Shown: positions 10,408 to 20,076 of the stretch, one piece after another
Layout of the letters: the number at the start of each line of letters is the position of its first letter
How positions within the stretch are numbered: position 1 is the stretch's first letter
Origin: Paenibacillus lutrae
Lineage (GTDB): Bacteria; Bacillota; Bacilli; Paenibacillales; NBRC-103111
Assembly: GCF_009757775.1 (NCBI RefSeq)
Contig: NZ_RHLK01000009.1
Location: forward strand, 1-64,000
DNA: 64,000 bases
Reading direction: 5' to 3'
The notes under the pieces: model-generated
Databases searched by the model: none
Seen by the model: only the letters and a program-made list of their open reading frames with translations
Told to the model about the DNA's origin: nothing
Made by a program: the position numbers and the translations under genes

Positions 10408-11448
10408 GTGTCGGAGGCTTACAAGAAAGCGGGCGTTGATATCGCGGCCGGTAACGAAGCGGTCGAACGGATGAAAAAGCATGTGAAAAGAACATTCCGT
10501 CCTGAAGTACTAACGGGACTGGGCGGCTTCGGTTCTTTGTTCAGCTTGAATAAGGACAAGTATGAAGAGCCTGTGCTCGTGTCGGGTACAGATGGCGTGG
10601 GTACGAAGCTCAAAATCGCTTTTGCCATGGACAAGCATGATACGATCGGGATCGATGCGGTCGCCATGTGCGTCAATGATATCGTGGTTCAAGGCGCGGA
10701 GCCGCTCTTTTTCCTGGACTATCTGGCCTGTGACAAAGTGGTTCCGGAGAAGATTGAGTCCATTGTAAAAGGGATTGCAGATGGCTGCGCGGAATCAGGC
10801 TGTTCGCTGATCGGCGGAGAAACGGCGGAAATGCCGGGCATGTATACCAAAGGGGAGTATGACATTGCCGGGTTTACCGTAGGGATTGTCGACAAGAAAA
10901 AAATAATCGACGGCTCTTCCGTTCGTCTTGGCGACGCGGTTATCGGCCTTGCTTCCAGCGGCGTTCACAGTAACGGGTTCTCGCTGGTGCGCAAGCTGCT
11001 TCTCGAAGAGAAAGGGCACGCCTTGACGGATTCGATCGATGAGCTGGGCGGGGTACTCGGCGATGTTCTGCTGGAGCCGACGAAGCTGTATGTGAAGCCG
11101 GTTCTGGGCATCCTGGATGAAGTTGAAATCAAAGGAGCTGCGCACATTACGGGCGGCGGTTTCCTTGAAAATATTCCACGTACGCTGCCGGATGGCGTAA
11201 ACGTGAACATTCAATACGGATCTTGGCCGATTCTGCCTATCTTCTCCCTGATGCAGCGTGAAGGAAATATCTCGAACAATGATATGTTCCGCACGTTCAA
11301 CATGGGAGTCGGGATGGTCATTATCGTGGCTCAAGAAGATGCGGACAAAGCGCTGGCTATTGCGCACTCGCATGGACACGAAGCTTACCGGATCGGCGAA
11401 GTGACGGAAGGCGATAAGATCGTCACATTCGACGGAGCGGAGGTTTAA
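10408..11448 (+). CDS. purM: Phosphoribosylformylglycinamidine cyclo-ligase (AIR synthetase)
   Basis: PurM closes the imidazole ring of FGAM with ATP to give AIR. Family motifs include '[11 protein letters not shown]' at the N-terminus, '[12 protein letters not shown]', '[11 protein letters not shown]', '[11 protein letters not shown]' and '[13 protein letters not shown]'. The frame is open from 10348, but the GTG at 10408 has GGGGAG at 10394-10399 and gives the usual N-terminus, so a GTG start and 346 residues are preferred. purN begins 1 bp after its stop codon. Confidence 0.96.
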   Translation: MSEAYKKAGVDIAAGNEAVERMKKHVKRTFRPEVLTGLGGFGSLFSLNKDKYEEPVLVSGTDGVGTKLKIAFAMDKHDTIGIDAVAMCVNDIVVQGAEPLFFLDYLACDKVVPEKIESIVKGIADGCAESGCSLIGGETAEMPGMYTKGEYDIAGFTVGIVDKKKIIDGSSVRLGDAVIGLASSGVHSNGFSLVRKLLLEEKGHALTDSIDELGGVLGDVLLEPTKLYVKPVLGILDEVEIKGAAHITGGGFLENIPRTLPDGVNVNIQYGSWPILPIFSLMQREGNISNNDMFRTFNMGVGMVIIVAQEDADKALAIAHSHGHEAYRIGEVTEGDKIVTFDGAEV

Positions 11449-11449
11449 G

Positions 11450-12061
11450 ATGCGCAAGCTGCGGATCGCCGTGTTTGCTTCGGGAAGCGGGTCCAACTTT
11501 CAAGCGATCTCGGACGCGGTTCATAACGGGACGCTTGATGCAGACCTTCAGCTGCTCGTCTGTGACCGGCCGCAGGCGCAAGTGGTGCAGCGGGCGAAAC
11601 AGGCGGATGTGCCTGTTTTCGCTTTTTTACCGAAGACGTATTCGGGCCGGGAAGCTTATGAGAGTGAGATTCTTACTCTATTGAATGAGAAAGAAATTGA
11701 TCTAATTGTGCTTGCGGGTTACATGCGTATTCTGACGCCTGTGCTTGTGGAGCCCTTCTATGGCCGGATGATCAATATTCACCCCTCGCTGCTGCCTGCT
11801 TTCCCTGGTGTGAGAGGGATTGCGCAAGCACTTGAGTACGGGGTGAAGATGACCGGCGTGACCGTTCATTATGTAGATGGGGGCCTCGATTCCGGTCCGA
11901 TAATTGCCCAGCGCGCAGTGGACGTGCAGGAAGACGATACCGAAGACAGCTTGGCGGAGCGCATTCATGCGGTCGAGCACGAGCTGCTGCCGCTGGCCAT
12001 CGGCTGGATTGCCGCGGGAAGAGTCAAGCTGGACGGACGCCGGGTGACCGTAAGCTCCTAG
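11450..12061 (+). CDS. purN: Phosphoribosylglycinamide formyltransferase
   Basis: PurN transfers a formyl group from 10-formyl-tetrahydrofolate to GAR. The 203-residue protein shows 'RIAVFASGSGSNFQAI' (phosphate loop), 'LVLAGYMRILTP', 'INIHPSLLPAFPG' (catalytic Asn-His region) and 'VTVHYVDGGLDSGPII' with the catalytic Asp. The ribosome site GGAGGT lies inside the end of purM, so the two are translationally close. Confidence 0.97.
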   Translation: MRKLRIAVFASGSGSNFQAISDAVHNGTLDADLQLLVCDRPQAQVVQRAKQADVPVFAFLPKTYSGREAYESEILTLLNEKEIDLIVLAGYMRILTPVLVEPFYGRMINIHPSLLPAFPGVRGIAQALEYGVKMTGVTVHYVDGGLDSGPIIAQRAVDVQEDDTEDSLAERIHAVEHELLPLAIGWIAAGRVKLDGRRVTVSS

Positions 12062-12190
12062 GAAGTGAATCAGGAAGTTAAGGTTTGCGTCTAACAGATA
12101 CTAACTCTTTGCTGCTTTCAAACCAGTGAGTTCATACAAGATACAAAACGGATCACAACTAATTTTTGCGGATAAATAGGAGGAGAAACT

Positions 12191-13735
12191 GTGGCAATCA
12201 AAAGAGCGTTGATCAGCGTGTCGGATAAAACAGGAATCGTAGAATTTGCAGGCGAATTGGCAAAGCTGGGTGTGGAGCTCGTCTCCACAGGCGGAACAAA
12301 GACGCTGCTTGAGCAGCAGGGAGTGCCTGTTATCGGTATTTCCGATGTAACCGGTTTTCCGGAGATTCTCGATGGGCGTGTAAAAACCCTGCACCCGGCC
12401 GTACACAGCGGTCTGTTGGCGATCCGTGACGATGCGGAGCACCGCAAAGTGATGGAAGAGCTCGGGCTCGGTTACATCGATCTTGTAATTGTAAACCTGT
12501 ATCCGTTCGCAGAAACCATTGCAAAGCCGGATGTGGAATACGCGGATGCTGTTGAGAATATCGACATCGGCGGACCGACTATGCTGCGTTCCGCAGCAAA
12601 GAACCATGCATTCGTTTCCGTAGTGGTGGACGCAGCCGACTATGAAACGGTGCTTGCCGAAGTTCGTGAAGGCTCGGATACTACGCTGGAGACGCGTAAA
12701 CGTCTGGCAGCGAAAGTATTCCGCCACACCGCGGCTTACGATTCCCTCATCTCTGAATATTTGTCCGCTCAAACGGGCGAAGAATTCCCGGAGCGCTACA
12801 CCGTTACTTATGAAAAAGTACAGGATCTCCGCTATGGAGAAAATCCTCATCAGAAAGCCGCTTTCTACCGCAAGCCGCTTGCCGGAGCGGGAAGCATTGC
12901 TACAGCCGAGCAGCTGCACGGAAAAGAGCTTTCTTACAACAATATCAACGATGCTAATGCAGCTCTGCAAATCGTGAAGGAATTCACGGAGCCTGCTGTG
13001 GTAGCGGTTAAGCATATGAACCCTTGCGGCGTCGGAATCGGCAGCACAGTGAAGGAAGCGTACGAGAAAGCCTATGCGGCTGATCCTACCTCTATTTTTG
13101 GCGGTATTGTAGCTGCTAACCGCCCGGTTGACGGTGAAACGGCGAAGCTTCTCCACGAAATTTTCCTGGAGATCGTGATCGCACCGGACTATACCCCGGA
13201 AGCGCTTGAGATTCTTCAAGCGAAGAAGAACATTCGTCTGCTTAAGCTCGGCAACATTGCGGGTGCTGAGCGTAAGGCGCTGCCGCTGGTTACTTCCGTA
13301 GAAGGCGGAATGCTCGTACAGGATAGCGATGTACACGCAATTGCAGAAAGTGACCTCAAGGTAGTAACGGATCGCCAGCCGACCGAAGAAGAGCTGAAGC
13401 AGCTTCTTTTTGCCTGGAAGGTCGTGAAGCATGTGAAATCCAACGCTATCATTCTGGTGGCAGACGATATGACAGTCGGTGTTGGCGCGGGTCAAATGAA
13501 CCGCGTAGGCGCGGCCAAGATTGCGATCGAGCAGGCGGCGGACAAGGCAAAGGGATCGGTACTGGCATCGGACGCGTTCTTCCCTATGAGCGATACGCTT
13601 GAAATTGCGGCAGCGGCAGGGATCACGGCCATTATTCAACCAGGCGGTTCCATCCGTGACGAAGATTCGATTAAGGTAGCGAATGAAAAAGGCATCGCCA
13701 TGGTTGTGACGGGCGTTCGTCATTTCAAACACTAA
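12191..13735 (+). CDS. purH: Bifunctional AICAR formyltransferase / IMP cyclohydrolase
   Basis: PurH carries out the last two steps to IMP: formylation of AICAR, then ring closure. The N-terminal MGS-like cyclohydrolase domain starts '[17 protein letters not shown]', with 'STGGTKTLL' and '[16 protein letters not shown]'. The C-terminal transformylase has '[15 protein letters not shown]', '[10 protein letters not shown]' and '[11 protein letters not shown]'. The 514-residue length is normal. The start is GTG, with AGGAGGAGAAACT directly upstream. A gap of about 130 nt separates it from purN. Confidence 0.97.
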   Translation: MAIKRALISVSDKTGIVEFAGELAKLGVELVSTGGTKTLLEQQGVPVIGISDVTGFPEILDGRVKTLHPAVHSGLLAIRDDAEHRKVMEELGLGYIDLVIVNLYPFAETIAKPDVEYADAVENIDIGGPTMLRSAAKNHAFVSVVVDAADYETVLAEVREGSDTTLETRKRLAAKVFRHTAAYDSLISEYLSAQTGEEFPERYTVTYEKVQDLRYGENPHQKAAFYRKPLAGAGSIATAEQLHGKELSYNNINDANAALQIVKEFTEPAVVAVKHMNPCGVGIGSTVKEAYEKAYAADPTSIFGGIVAANRPVDGETAKLLHEIFLEIVIAPDYTPEALEILQAKKNIRLLKLGNIAGAERKALPLVTSVEGGMLVQDSDVHAIAESDLKVVTDRQPTEEELKQLLFAWKVVKHVKSNAIILVADDMTVGVGAGQMNRVGAAKIAIEQAADKAKGSVLASDAFFPMSDTLEIAAAAGITAIIQPGGSIRDEDSIKVANEKGIAMVVTGVRHFKH

Positions 13736-13755
13736 ATTTCGGGAGGTACGACATT

Positions 13756-15024
13756 ATGCGTATTTTGGTTATCGGCCGTGGAGGCCGCGAGCATGCAATC
13801 GTATGGTCGCTCCGCAAAAGCCCGAAAGTTACCGCTCTGTTCTGTGCGCCTGGTAACGGCGGAATCGCCGAGCTTGCCGAGTGCGTGCCGATTACGGAAT
13901 TTCAGTTTGCTGAAATTGCAGAGTTCGTGCGCGGGAATGCGATTGATCTCGTTGTAGTCGGACCGGACGATCCGCTGTACGAAGGCATTGTGGATTACCT
14001 AGAAGAGCACGGTATCCGTGCATACGGTCCTAACCGGGCTGCGGCGGAGATCGAGGGCAGCAAAGTATTTATGAAGCATCTGCTCAAAAAATACGAAGTG
14101 CCTACGGCTGCATACGAGGCTTTCGAAGAGTATGAAGCGGCGCTTGCCTACCTGCATAAGCTCGGCGCTCCAATCGTTATCAAAGCGGACGGGCTGGCCG
14201 CAGGTAAAGGTGTCATCGTAGCCGCGACTCTCGAAGAGGCGGAGAAGGCTCTGAAAGAGATCATGGTCGACAAGCTGTTCGGCGCATCGGGCAACCGCGT
14301 CGTGATCGAAGAGTTCCTGCAGGGGGAAGAGATGTCCCTGCTGGCTTTCGTCGATGGCAATGTGGTCAAGCCGATGTCGCCGTCCCAGGACCATAAGCCG
14401 GTCTTTGACGGCGACAAAGGTCCGAACACCGGAGGCATGGGCACTTATTCGCCGGTGCCGCACATCCCGCAGGAGATCGTGCAGCAGGCGCTCGATACCA
14501 TTGTGAAGCCGACGGCTGAAGCGATGGTGAAGGAAGGCCGTCCGTTCCGCGGCGTATTGTACGCGGGACTGATGCTGACCGAGAACGGACCGAAGACGAT
14601 CGAGTTCAACGCACGCTTCGGCGATCCGGAGACGCAGGTCATTCTGCCCCGGCTGAAAACCGACCTGCTGGAGATCATTCTCGCGACACTCGAAGGCCGC
14701 CTGGCGGACCTGGAGATCGAGTGGAGCGACGAAGCGGCCGTGTGCGTCATCCTCGCATCGGGGGGCTACCCGGGCTCGTACCCGAAAGGGCTGCCGATCG
14801 AAGGACTGGACGCCGCAGGCGACGCGATCGTGTTCCATGCGGGTACGGCGCTTGAGGGCGGCCGCCTGGTCACCAGCGGCGGCCGTGTGCTCGGCGTCAC
14901 CGCGCTGGGCCAAGGCATCGCAGACGCGCGTGAGAAGGCTTATGCGGCGGCTGAGCGCATCACCTTCGAGGGCAAGCAGAACCGCACGGATATCGCCTTG
15001 AAGGCTCTGAAGGCGATGAAGTAA
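13756..15024 (+). CDS. purD: Phosphoribosylamine-glycine ligase
   Basis: PurD is the ATP-grasp enzyme that joins glycine to phosphoribosylamine to form GAR, the second step of the pathway. The 422-residue protein contains 'VIGRGGREHAIVWSL', 'VVGPDDPLYEGIVD', 'KADGLAAGKGV', 'SQDHKPVFDGDKGPNTGGMG' and 'EFNARFGDPETQ'. GGGAGG precedes the ATG. It is the last gene of the operon; the next + strand gene is separated by a terminator. Confidence 0.97.
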   Translation: MRILVIGRGGREHAIVWSLRKSPKVTALFCAPGNGGIAELAECVPITEFQFAEIAEFVRGNAIDLVVVGPDDPLYEGIVDYLEEHGIRAYGPNRAAAEIEGSKVFMKHLLKKYEVPTAAYEAFEEYEAALAYLHKLGAPIVIKADGLAAGKGVIVAATLEEAEKALKEIMVDKLFGASGNRVVIEEFLQGEEMSLLAFVDGNVVKPMSPSQDHKPVFDGDKGPNTGGMGTYSPVPHIPQEIVQQALDTIVKPTAEAMVKEGRPFRGVLYAGLMLTENGPKTIEFNARFGDPETQVILPRLKTDLLEIILATLEGRLADLEIEWSDEAAVCVILASGGYPGSYPKGLPIEGLDAAGDAIVFHAGTALEGGRLVTSGGRVLGVTALGQGIADAREKAYAAAERITFEGKQNRTDIALKALKAMK

Positions 15025-15263
15025 GAGCTTCTGGCGGCAGGAATGAGCGGTGAGAGCGAGTGGGAGTGGGGTTCCTGTGGAACACGCTGTGCTGCCTCCC
15101 GAAGCCAGAAGTTTGCCAGACCCCATTGGCTCATTGCAGCTGAATTCAAAAGTTTGCACGGCTATCAGATATAGCGTAATTAGAAGCAGGCTACGAATAC
15201 GGGGAAGTACAATCCCTGCTATAGCTGGATAGCTCGATAGCTCGATAGCTAACAGGCACACCC

Positions 15264-15308
15264 AAACATCCCGGATCATTGCTGCGCAATGGCCCGGGAT
15301 GTTTTTTA
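15264..15308 (+). terminator. Terminator of the pur operon
   Basis: A long stem (aaacatcccgg / cccgggatgtt) with an internal attgc/gcaat extension is followed by a T run. It lies 240 nt after the purD stop, beyond a stretch with 'gatagct' repeats. It may work in both directions, since the minus-strand gene at 15382-15561 also ends toward it. Confidence 0.85.
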
Positions 15309-15381
15309 TTGTGCGCAGAAGTCGACCGGGAAAAGAAGATCATTCGCAAAGACGATGCGCAGGACGTGCGTAGGACAAAGA

Positions 15382-15561
15382 TCATTTTACGTGGTCTCTT
15401 TCAGATTTAATGTTTTTTTTCTTCTTAAGTGAACCTTTATCCAGCCAGTACAGCTGGAGTTCGTTTTTGTGCTTATAGACATGAAAGACGGCCGCCAATG
15501 AACCCAGAATAAGTGCAAGGGAAACCCAATGATCCATAATCCAGTACCAAATCTGCTTCAT
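15382..15561 (-). CDS. Small membrane protein, unknown
   Basis: A 59-residue protein starting MKQIWYWIMDHW, with one hydrophobic segment (about residues 11-29, VSLALILGSLAAVFHVY) and a strongly basic C-terminal tail (KKKKNIKSER). The ATG at 15561 has GGAGG 8 bp upstream on the minus strand. The layout suggests a single-pass membrane protein with its charged tail in the cytoplasm. No family was recognised. It is isolated and converges on the pur operon. Confidence 0.6.
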   Translation of the reverse strand: MKQIWYWIMDHWVSLALILGSLAAVFHVYKHKNELQLYWLDKGSLKKKKNIKSERDHVK

Positions 15562-15795
15562 AGAGAATTCCTCCAAATCCAGATGCGGTTATGCGCCCAC
15601 GCGGCCTCTAATCTCGCTCCTATTATTGCCTGCAGGGGTAGGGATAATCCGTTTTGAAACCAGGAGATGAGAAATTTTATGACCTTGTCTCTATTTTTGT
15701 GACAAAATGTATCAATAATAAGAAAAACCTATTTACAAGTTACATTATGTATCGTAAAGTAGAACAGGAAAGATTTGTATTAAGGAGGGCGAGAA

Positions 15796-16998
15796 ATGAA
15801 AAAGTTGGTTTATGGTTTGGCAATGATGCTGGCTTTATTCCTGCTTCCTTTGGCGGCTTCAGCAGCATCCATCACTCAGGTTCAGGTGAACAGCAAAACG
15901 ATCGGTTTATCGGCAGAACCGCAGATTTCAGGAGATACGGCTTATGCCGATCTGAATTCGGTTCTCGGAAGTCTCGGATATACCGTGCAGAACAATGTGT
16001 ATGGCTCGGGGTATCTGGCTTCCAAAGACGGTTCTAACATTCAATTGGTTCCCGGCTCCAGCTCATTCATCGTAAACGGGGAAACGAAGGAGGCGGGTGC
16101 ATCCGTTGTGAGCAGCGGAAGCACACCACAGCTTAATCTGAAAGCTTTCGCAAATTTGACAGGACGGCAATTGAAAGTAAACTCCGAAGCAGGCCTTATT
16201 TCGCTCAATGATACTTTGCAAACCAGCGTCCTCGAAACACTTTACACAGGTACTCTGACAAATGATACTTCTTCAAAATCCAGAGCGGCCTTAAATTCAA
16301 CCGGGTATACGGGTTTCATTACGATTTACTACCCGGATGGCAAGAAATTCTATGAAGGCGACATGGTCAACAGCAAATTCGAAGGCAACGGAAAATATTA
16401 CGATTGTTTCGGAACTCTCCGTTACGACGGAAAGTGGAAAGATAACAAATTTGACGGAAACGGCAAGTCATACCATGAGGATTCGCACCCGGAGTATGAC
16501 GGGAAGTGGAAAGCGGGCCTTAAGCAGGGATACGGCGTGTATAACTGGACATGGGAGCCTTGCGCGGGCATTCCCGATAACGTGAGCGGCTACAATAAGT
16601 ACACCGGATTCTTCAATAATGACGAATTCAATGGAGTAGGCCGCATTAAATGGGCGGACGGCAGCCGCTTCGAAGGTAACTTCGTAAATGGAGTTATTCA
16701 ATGCGGGGGCACTTTCCACTGGACGGACGGCTGGAAGTACATCGGCATGTACAAAGACGGTCTGCGGCACGGCTATGGTACGGAATATGATCCAGATGGA
16801 AACATCATTTATGAAGGTGAGTTTAAGAACAGTGTAGCAGAAGGCTATGGCCGGTTGTATGACTGTGACGGCAACCTCGTTTATGAAGGTGAATTTGTAA
16901 ACGGGCAGCCTGCCGGTTCCGTTAACTCTGTTTCGGCTACAGATTTGGAAGAGCATGCGCAGCCTGAATTCGAAAAGACTTTGGCAGAAAAGCAATAA
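15796..16998 (+). CDS. Secreted protein with stalk-domain-like region and MORN repeats
   Basis: A 400-residue protein with a clear signal peptide (MKKLVYGLAMMLALFLLPLAASA). Residues about 25-140 resemble the copper amine oxidase-like N-terminal (stalk) domain common in Paenibacillus exported proteins (TVQNNVYGSGYLASKDG...). Residues about 170-380 are MORN-type repeats (YEGDM..., YDGKWKDNKFDGNGK, YIGMYKDGLRHGYGTEY, YEGEFKNSVAEGYGRLY). AAGGAGG precedes the ATG. It probably acts at the cell surface. MORN repeats often mediate lipid or protein contacts, but no specific function can be given. Confidence 0.85.
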   Translation: MKKLVYGLAMMLALFLLPLAASAASITQVQVNSKTIGLSAEPQISGDTAYADLNSVLGSLGYTVQNNVYGSGYLASKDGSNIQLVPGSSSFIVNGETKEAGASVVSSGSTPQLNLKAFANLTGRQLKVNSEAGLISLNDTLQTSVLETLYTGTLTNDTSSKSRAALNSTGYTGFITIYYPDGKKFYEGDMVNSKFEGNGKYYDCFGTLRYDGKWKDNKFDGNGKSYHEDSHPEYDGKWKAGLKQGYGVYNWTWEPCAGIPDNVSGYNKYTGFFNNDEFNGVGRIKWADGSRFEGNFVNGVIQCGGTFHWTDGWKYIGMYKDGLRHGYGTEYDPDGNIIYEGEFKNSVAEGYGRLYDCDGNLVYEGEFVNGQPAGSVNSVSATDLEEHAQPEFEKTLAEKQ

Positions 16999-17012
16999 GA
17001 ACATAGTGTCAG

Positions 17013-17045
17013 AACCGGCAGCTCCTTTGGAGCGCCGGTTTTTTT
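17013..17045 (+). terminator. Terminator of the MORN-repeat gene
   Basis: The stem aaccggcgctcc-type (aaccggc..gctcc / ggagc..gccggtt) is followed by seven T, 14 nt after the stop codon. The 270 nt between this and the next gene hold no recognisable feature. Confidence 0.85.
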
Positions 17046-17314
17046 GATGCGGGAAGCAGGGGGAGGAGTTGCACAGCAGCGGAAAAGGGAAGGGGCTGGA
17101 TGTTATGTGTAAACATAAGAAAGCTTCCCCGTTATGAATTAGACAGTCTTTTTGAGAAGGCTAAAGTGCTAGTTGGAGAGAGAGCGTGAAGGACAAGTAA
17201 GGATAGGGAGTAGGGTGAAAAGTTACAGGCCTGTGCATATGGGAGAATTGTGTCGCTGTTTTACAGCGAAAATGTTTTGATCTGCCGTAGTGTCCAAGCA
17301 GGCTGCTCACTTTG

Positions 17315-17740
17315 CTACTCCAAAAACCGCCGGCGAAGCTCTGGCGTCGGCATCATGCACTGCTCCCGCTGTCCGAACCAGCGGTAGCGGTTGCGCGCAA
17401 CCCAGCGGTACACCGCGTCACGGAGCGGCTTCGGTACGGCGATGAAGCCGTACAGCAGCGGCCACGGGTACCGCAGGCGGCGCAGCACACGCAGTCCGGC
17501 GGTGGACTGCGTGTACGCGCGGTTTCCTTCGACAAGTACGAACGTGTCGAAGGAAACCGCGGGGAGATCGTGCCGGGCAAGCAGCCGCTGCCCGGCGTCC
17601 GACTGCAGCGCCGCGAATCGGACCCGCCCATGCGGGTCGCGGCGGATGGTAAACATGACGGCGGAATTGCACAAGTTACAGACGCCGTCGAACAAAACAA
17701 CGGGCCCGTCCATATCCGGGCCCGCGGTAGGGCTGCGCAT
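17315..17740 (-). CDS. DCC-family thiol-disulfide oxidoreductase-like protein (DUF393)
   Basis: The 141-residue protein has the motif that names the family near the N-terminus (VVLFDGVCNLCNSAVMF, two Cys three apart), then 'VRFAALQSDAG' and 'GFIAVPKPLRDAVYRWVARNRYRWFG'. Family members are thioredoxin-like and thought to act in thiol-disulfide chemistry, but the substrate is unknown. The frame is open from a GTG at 17749; the ATG at 17740 (MRSPTAG) with AGGTG upstream is preferred. Codon use is much more GC-rich than in the flanking intergenic DNA. Confidence 0.85.
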   Translation of the reverse strand: MRSPTAGPDMDGPVVLFDGVCNLCNSAVMFTIRRDPHGRVRFAALQSDAGQRLLARHDLPAVSFDTFVLVEGNRAYTQSTAGLRVLRRLRYPWPLLYGFIAVPKPLRDAVYRWVARNRYRWFGQREQCMMPTPELRRRFLE

Positions 17741-18004
17741 CCCGATCACCTGCCATTCTTGTTCCTGTGGAATACGTATCTATTCCTCCAGTATACCACA
17801 GCGGCATGGCAGGGGCCTCTGCGCAGGAGCCCGCGCAGCTGCAGCCTTGGGAAGTGACATGCCGCAGATACAGCAAGCAGTGACCGGGGCAGCGGAGCCG
17901 CTTCCGGGGCTGCTGCATATACAGGCATGCCGGCTGATTGGCACTGCGGGCAGGCAAGTGTGAATAGAGCGGCTCTGCACAAGCAGCATAAAAGGATCAG
18001 CGAG

Positions 18005-18147
18005 TCGGTTCTCCTTTCAAAACTGACAACGAGTGATTGAAATTGTGGAGGCCGAGGCCGTCTTGACTGGGTGCGCTTCGGCACCCGAATCTCCATAGAA
18101 AGGAGGTGATCCAGCCCACCTTCCGATACGGCTGCCTTGTTACGACT
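18005..18147 (-). pseudogene. Relic of an rRNA operon: 16S 3' end plus spacer
   Basis: On the minus strand 18147-18097 reads as the last 50 or so bases of 16S rRNA: gtcgtaacaaggcagccgta, then the anti-Shine-Dalgarno end ggatcacctcctttcta. One base is missing from the usual GGTGCGGCTGGAT helix. The following 90 bases (to about 18005) resemble the start of a 16S-23S spacer, ending in 'cactcgttgtcagttttgaaaggag', a sequence typical of Bacillales rRNA processing regions. No more of the 16S gene is present beyond 18148, so this is a remnant of a deleted operon. Confidence 0.85.
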
Positions 18148-18270
18148 AAGATGTGGCTCTGCTTGACGGCGCTAAAGCCGGGGACATTGAATGCCTGACA
18201 AAAAGGCCGCAGCTGCGGCCTCTTGTAAAGTTTCTTCCTTGGTAGAGCCTTCTCCAGCCGGCTTAATCCG

Positions 18271-18852
18271 CTAACGCCGGGACCTGCGGGAACGCCGGCG
18301 GGGCGTGCGCTTGCTCCGGTAAACGGTCGAAGTGCTTTTACGATTAGTTCGGCGGCTCTTTTTCTTCTTCTTTCTGCGTTTCGTGGCAGAAGCCGTTTCT
18401 TTGGTGGCTGCTTTGGCACCGAAGCTGCTGAACATCAGCTTGAGCATCGGGGCGAATTGCTGGACCGAGCCTACGAATTTCTGTACCTTACCCATGGTGC
18501 CGATGACACCCTCGATTCCGCCCATGCGGTCAACAATGCCTTTGATCTGGTTGAAATTCATGCTGCCTAGAAGGCCGGCGGCACCTCCGCCGGTACTCGC
18601 TGCTGCCTGCGTGGTCTGCTGGACAGCCGGGAGATTACTGCCGCCCGGGAAGAAATCAGAGTAGGTCGGGCCCCCCGGCTGAAATCCGCCACCGCCAGGG
18701 AATCCCCCTTCTCCGACTCCAAAGCTTCCCCCGGGGAATCCACCGCCTTGAAACGGAGCTCCTTGACCTCCGCCAGGTCCCGGTGAAAACAGGCTTCTTG
18801 TATGCACCTCCGGCTGATGGCCGTATATCGGATATTGGGAGTTCACTTTCAT
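18271..18852 (-). CDS. Gly/Pro-rich protein with basic C-terminal tail (YqfQ/VrrA-like?)
   Basis: The 193-residue protein has three parts: residues about 20-80 rich in Gly, Pro and Phe; a central helical region (FNQIKGIVDRMGGIEGVIGTMGKVQKFVGSVQQFAPMLKLMFSSFG in overlapping pieces); and a tail of about 45 residues dominated by Lys and Arg (KRRKKKKKSRR, TPRRRSRRSRR). The layout recalls the YqfQ/VrrA group of Bacillales spore-associated proteins, but the match is by pattern only. AAAGGAT lies before the ATG. The tail could bind nucleic acid or crosslink in a coat; both are guesses. Confidence 0.6.
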   Translation of the reverse strand: MKVNSQYPIYGHQPEVHTRSLFSPGPGGGQGAPFQGGGFPGGSFGVGEGGFPGGGGFQPGGPTYSDFFPGGSNLPAVQQTTQAAASTGGGAAGLLGSMNFNQIKGIVDRMGGIEGVIGTMGKVQKFVGSVQQFAPMLKLMFSSFGAKAATKETASATKRRKKKKKSRRTNRKSTSTVYRSKRTPRRRSRRSRR

Positions 18853-19093
18853 TCACGATCCTTTGCATCAGGATTTACTAGTACAGCGTATGTGATGGGC
18901 AAACGTTTGGTTTGGACGGATGTCACGGGTCGGGGAAAATGCCGCGGTCAAAAACACGGTCACGGTTTAAGGCGGTGACGCATAAAAATTTTACAGTTTT
19001 GCATTTCTAAAGGAAGGATATTATAATGAATCTGTCGAAGAAGTAAACATAGTTCTAATTAGTTGGATAGAGAATGTAATTCTAGGGGTTGAA

Positions 19094-19387
19094 ATGATGC
19101 AGCTGAAAAAACTTAACGATAAAGCGATCGACCAACTTTTCGAGGCGATCCTTACTTTGAAAGATTTAGAAGAATGCTATACATTTTTTGATGATCTGTG
19201 TACGGTGAACGAGATTCAATCGCTGTCCCAGCGGCTTGAAGTAGCCCGTATGCTTCGCAAGGGATGCACGTATAACCAGATCGAAGCAGAGACAGGTGCA
19301 AGTACGGCAACCATTTCGCGCGTGAAACGCTGCCTGAACTACGGCAATGACGGTTATGTGCTGACGCTGGACAGATTGAACCGCTAA
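19094..19387 (+). CDS. yerC: YerC/YecD family TrpR-related DNA-binding protein
   Basis: The 97-residue protein matches the YerC family throughout: 'FEAILTLKDLEECYTFFDDLCTVNEIQSLSQRLEVARML' followed by the helix-turn-helix 'TYNQIEAETGASTATISRVKRCLNYG'. It is related to the Trp repressor DNA-binding fold, and its targets are unknown in most species. Two adjacent ATGs (19094 and 19097) follow AGGGGT. It is monocistronic, with a weak terminator-like hairpin (gccgg/ccggc then a T-rich tract) at 19402-19436. Confidence 0.9.
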   Translation: MMQLKKLNDKAIDQLFEAILTLKDLEECYTFFDDLCTVNEIQSLSQRLEVARMLRKGCTYNQIEAETGASTATISRVKRCLNYGNDGYVLTLDRLNR

Positions 19388-19436
19388 TAACGGAGCAATT
19401 AGCCGGCAGGGCATACCGGCCTTTACCTTTTCTTTT

Positions 19437-19970
19437 CTATTCAAAGGATTGGCCATACGTGAGTGAACCCCCGTGACTCCAGACTTCGCGGATGTTACCC
19501 GGGAAGCCCGAGCTGCTAAAGAAGCGGCTGGGACTGTATAATGGAATTGTAAGCAGGCAGACCGTGAATGCGGCCGTAGCTTCCAAGGATGTACGGTTGT
19601 TATACGCAGAGTACTACTTTGTACAACATAGCGTTCTTGTAGAATGCAGGGGGAACATGTAAGACCGGATAGGCGGGTATTTTTAAGCCGCGGTTTATAG
19701 TTTTTGCCTAACTGCTTATTGGTTTAGGTTATGAAGAGGCGGCCTTTCGTATAGGACGGGACAGGGCGCTGACCTTGCTGCATGGATGATCCAATCCTTT
19801 CAAGGGAGAAGATCAGCGTGCGCTGAACATTTTTTAAACAATCGAATAAGCTCCGGATGGTTTGTAAGTCTTACAGCCTGAAGGGCAGGGAGCCGATATC
19901 TTGATGGGCTTCTGGAGATGGATGCTGCAACACGGACCTTCTTTCGCGAGAGCGATGCCACACATAGATG
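19437..19970. other. Intergenic stretch, no gene seen
   Basis: About 530 nt between yerC and the chelatase gene. No reading frame with a ribosome site and no known RNA motif were recognised. It contains an inverted 'gcagcct/agggct'-type potential fold near 19870-19900, but nothing that can be named. Confidence 0.4.
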
Positions 19971-20004
19971 AATCCCTTCTTTACACCCGTAAAGGGGGAT
20001 TTTT
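19971..20004 (+). terminator. Terminator-like hairpin
   Basis: aatccc..ttac pairs with gtaa..ggggatt and is followed by TTTTT. It lies just upstream of the promoter of the next gene, so it may end transcription coming from yerC or from an unnoticed RNA in the intergenic stretch. Confidence 0.6.
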
Positions 20005-20012
20005 CCTGTTTA

Positions 20013-20041
20013 TTGACAGACGGGTCCAGTTTGGGTAGCAT
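20013..20041 (+). promoter_or_regulatory. Sigma-A promoter of the cbiX-dgkB-rlmD cluster
   Basis: -35 TTGACA (20013-20018) and -10 TAGCAT (20036-20041) with a 17-bp spacer lie 36 bp before the chelatase ATG. The next three genes overlap or are closely spaced, so this promoter could serve all of them. Confidence 0.65.
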
Positions 20042-20076
20042 GAAATCAGGATTCAAACCGGAGCGGAGTGAAGACC

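Noticed and set aside
13999-15279. A 426-codon minus-strand frame over purD
   Set aside because: It is a shadow of high-GC codon use in purD. The composition is rich in Arg, His and Leu, no motif is seen, and purD motifs are intact on the + strand.
17312-17857. + strand frames of 181 and 190 codons antisense to the DCC-family gene
   Set aside because: The minus strand has the DGVCNLC motif and a ribosome site. The + strand frames have neither.
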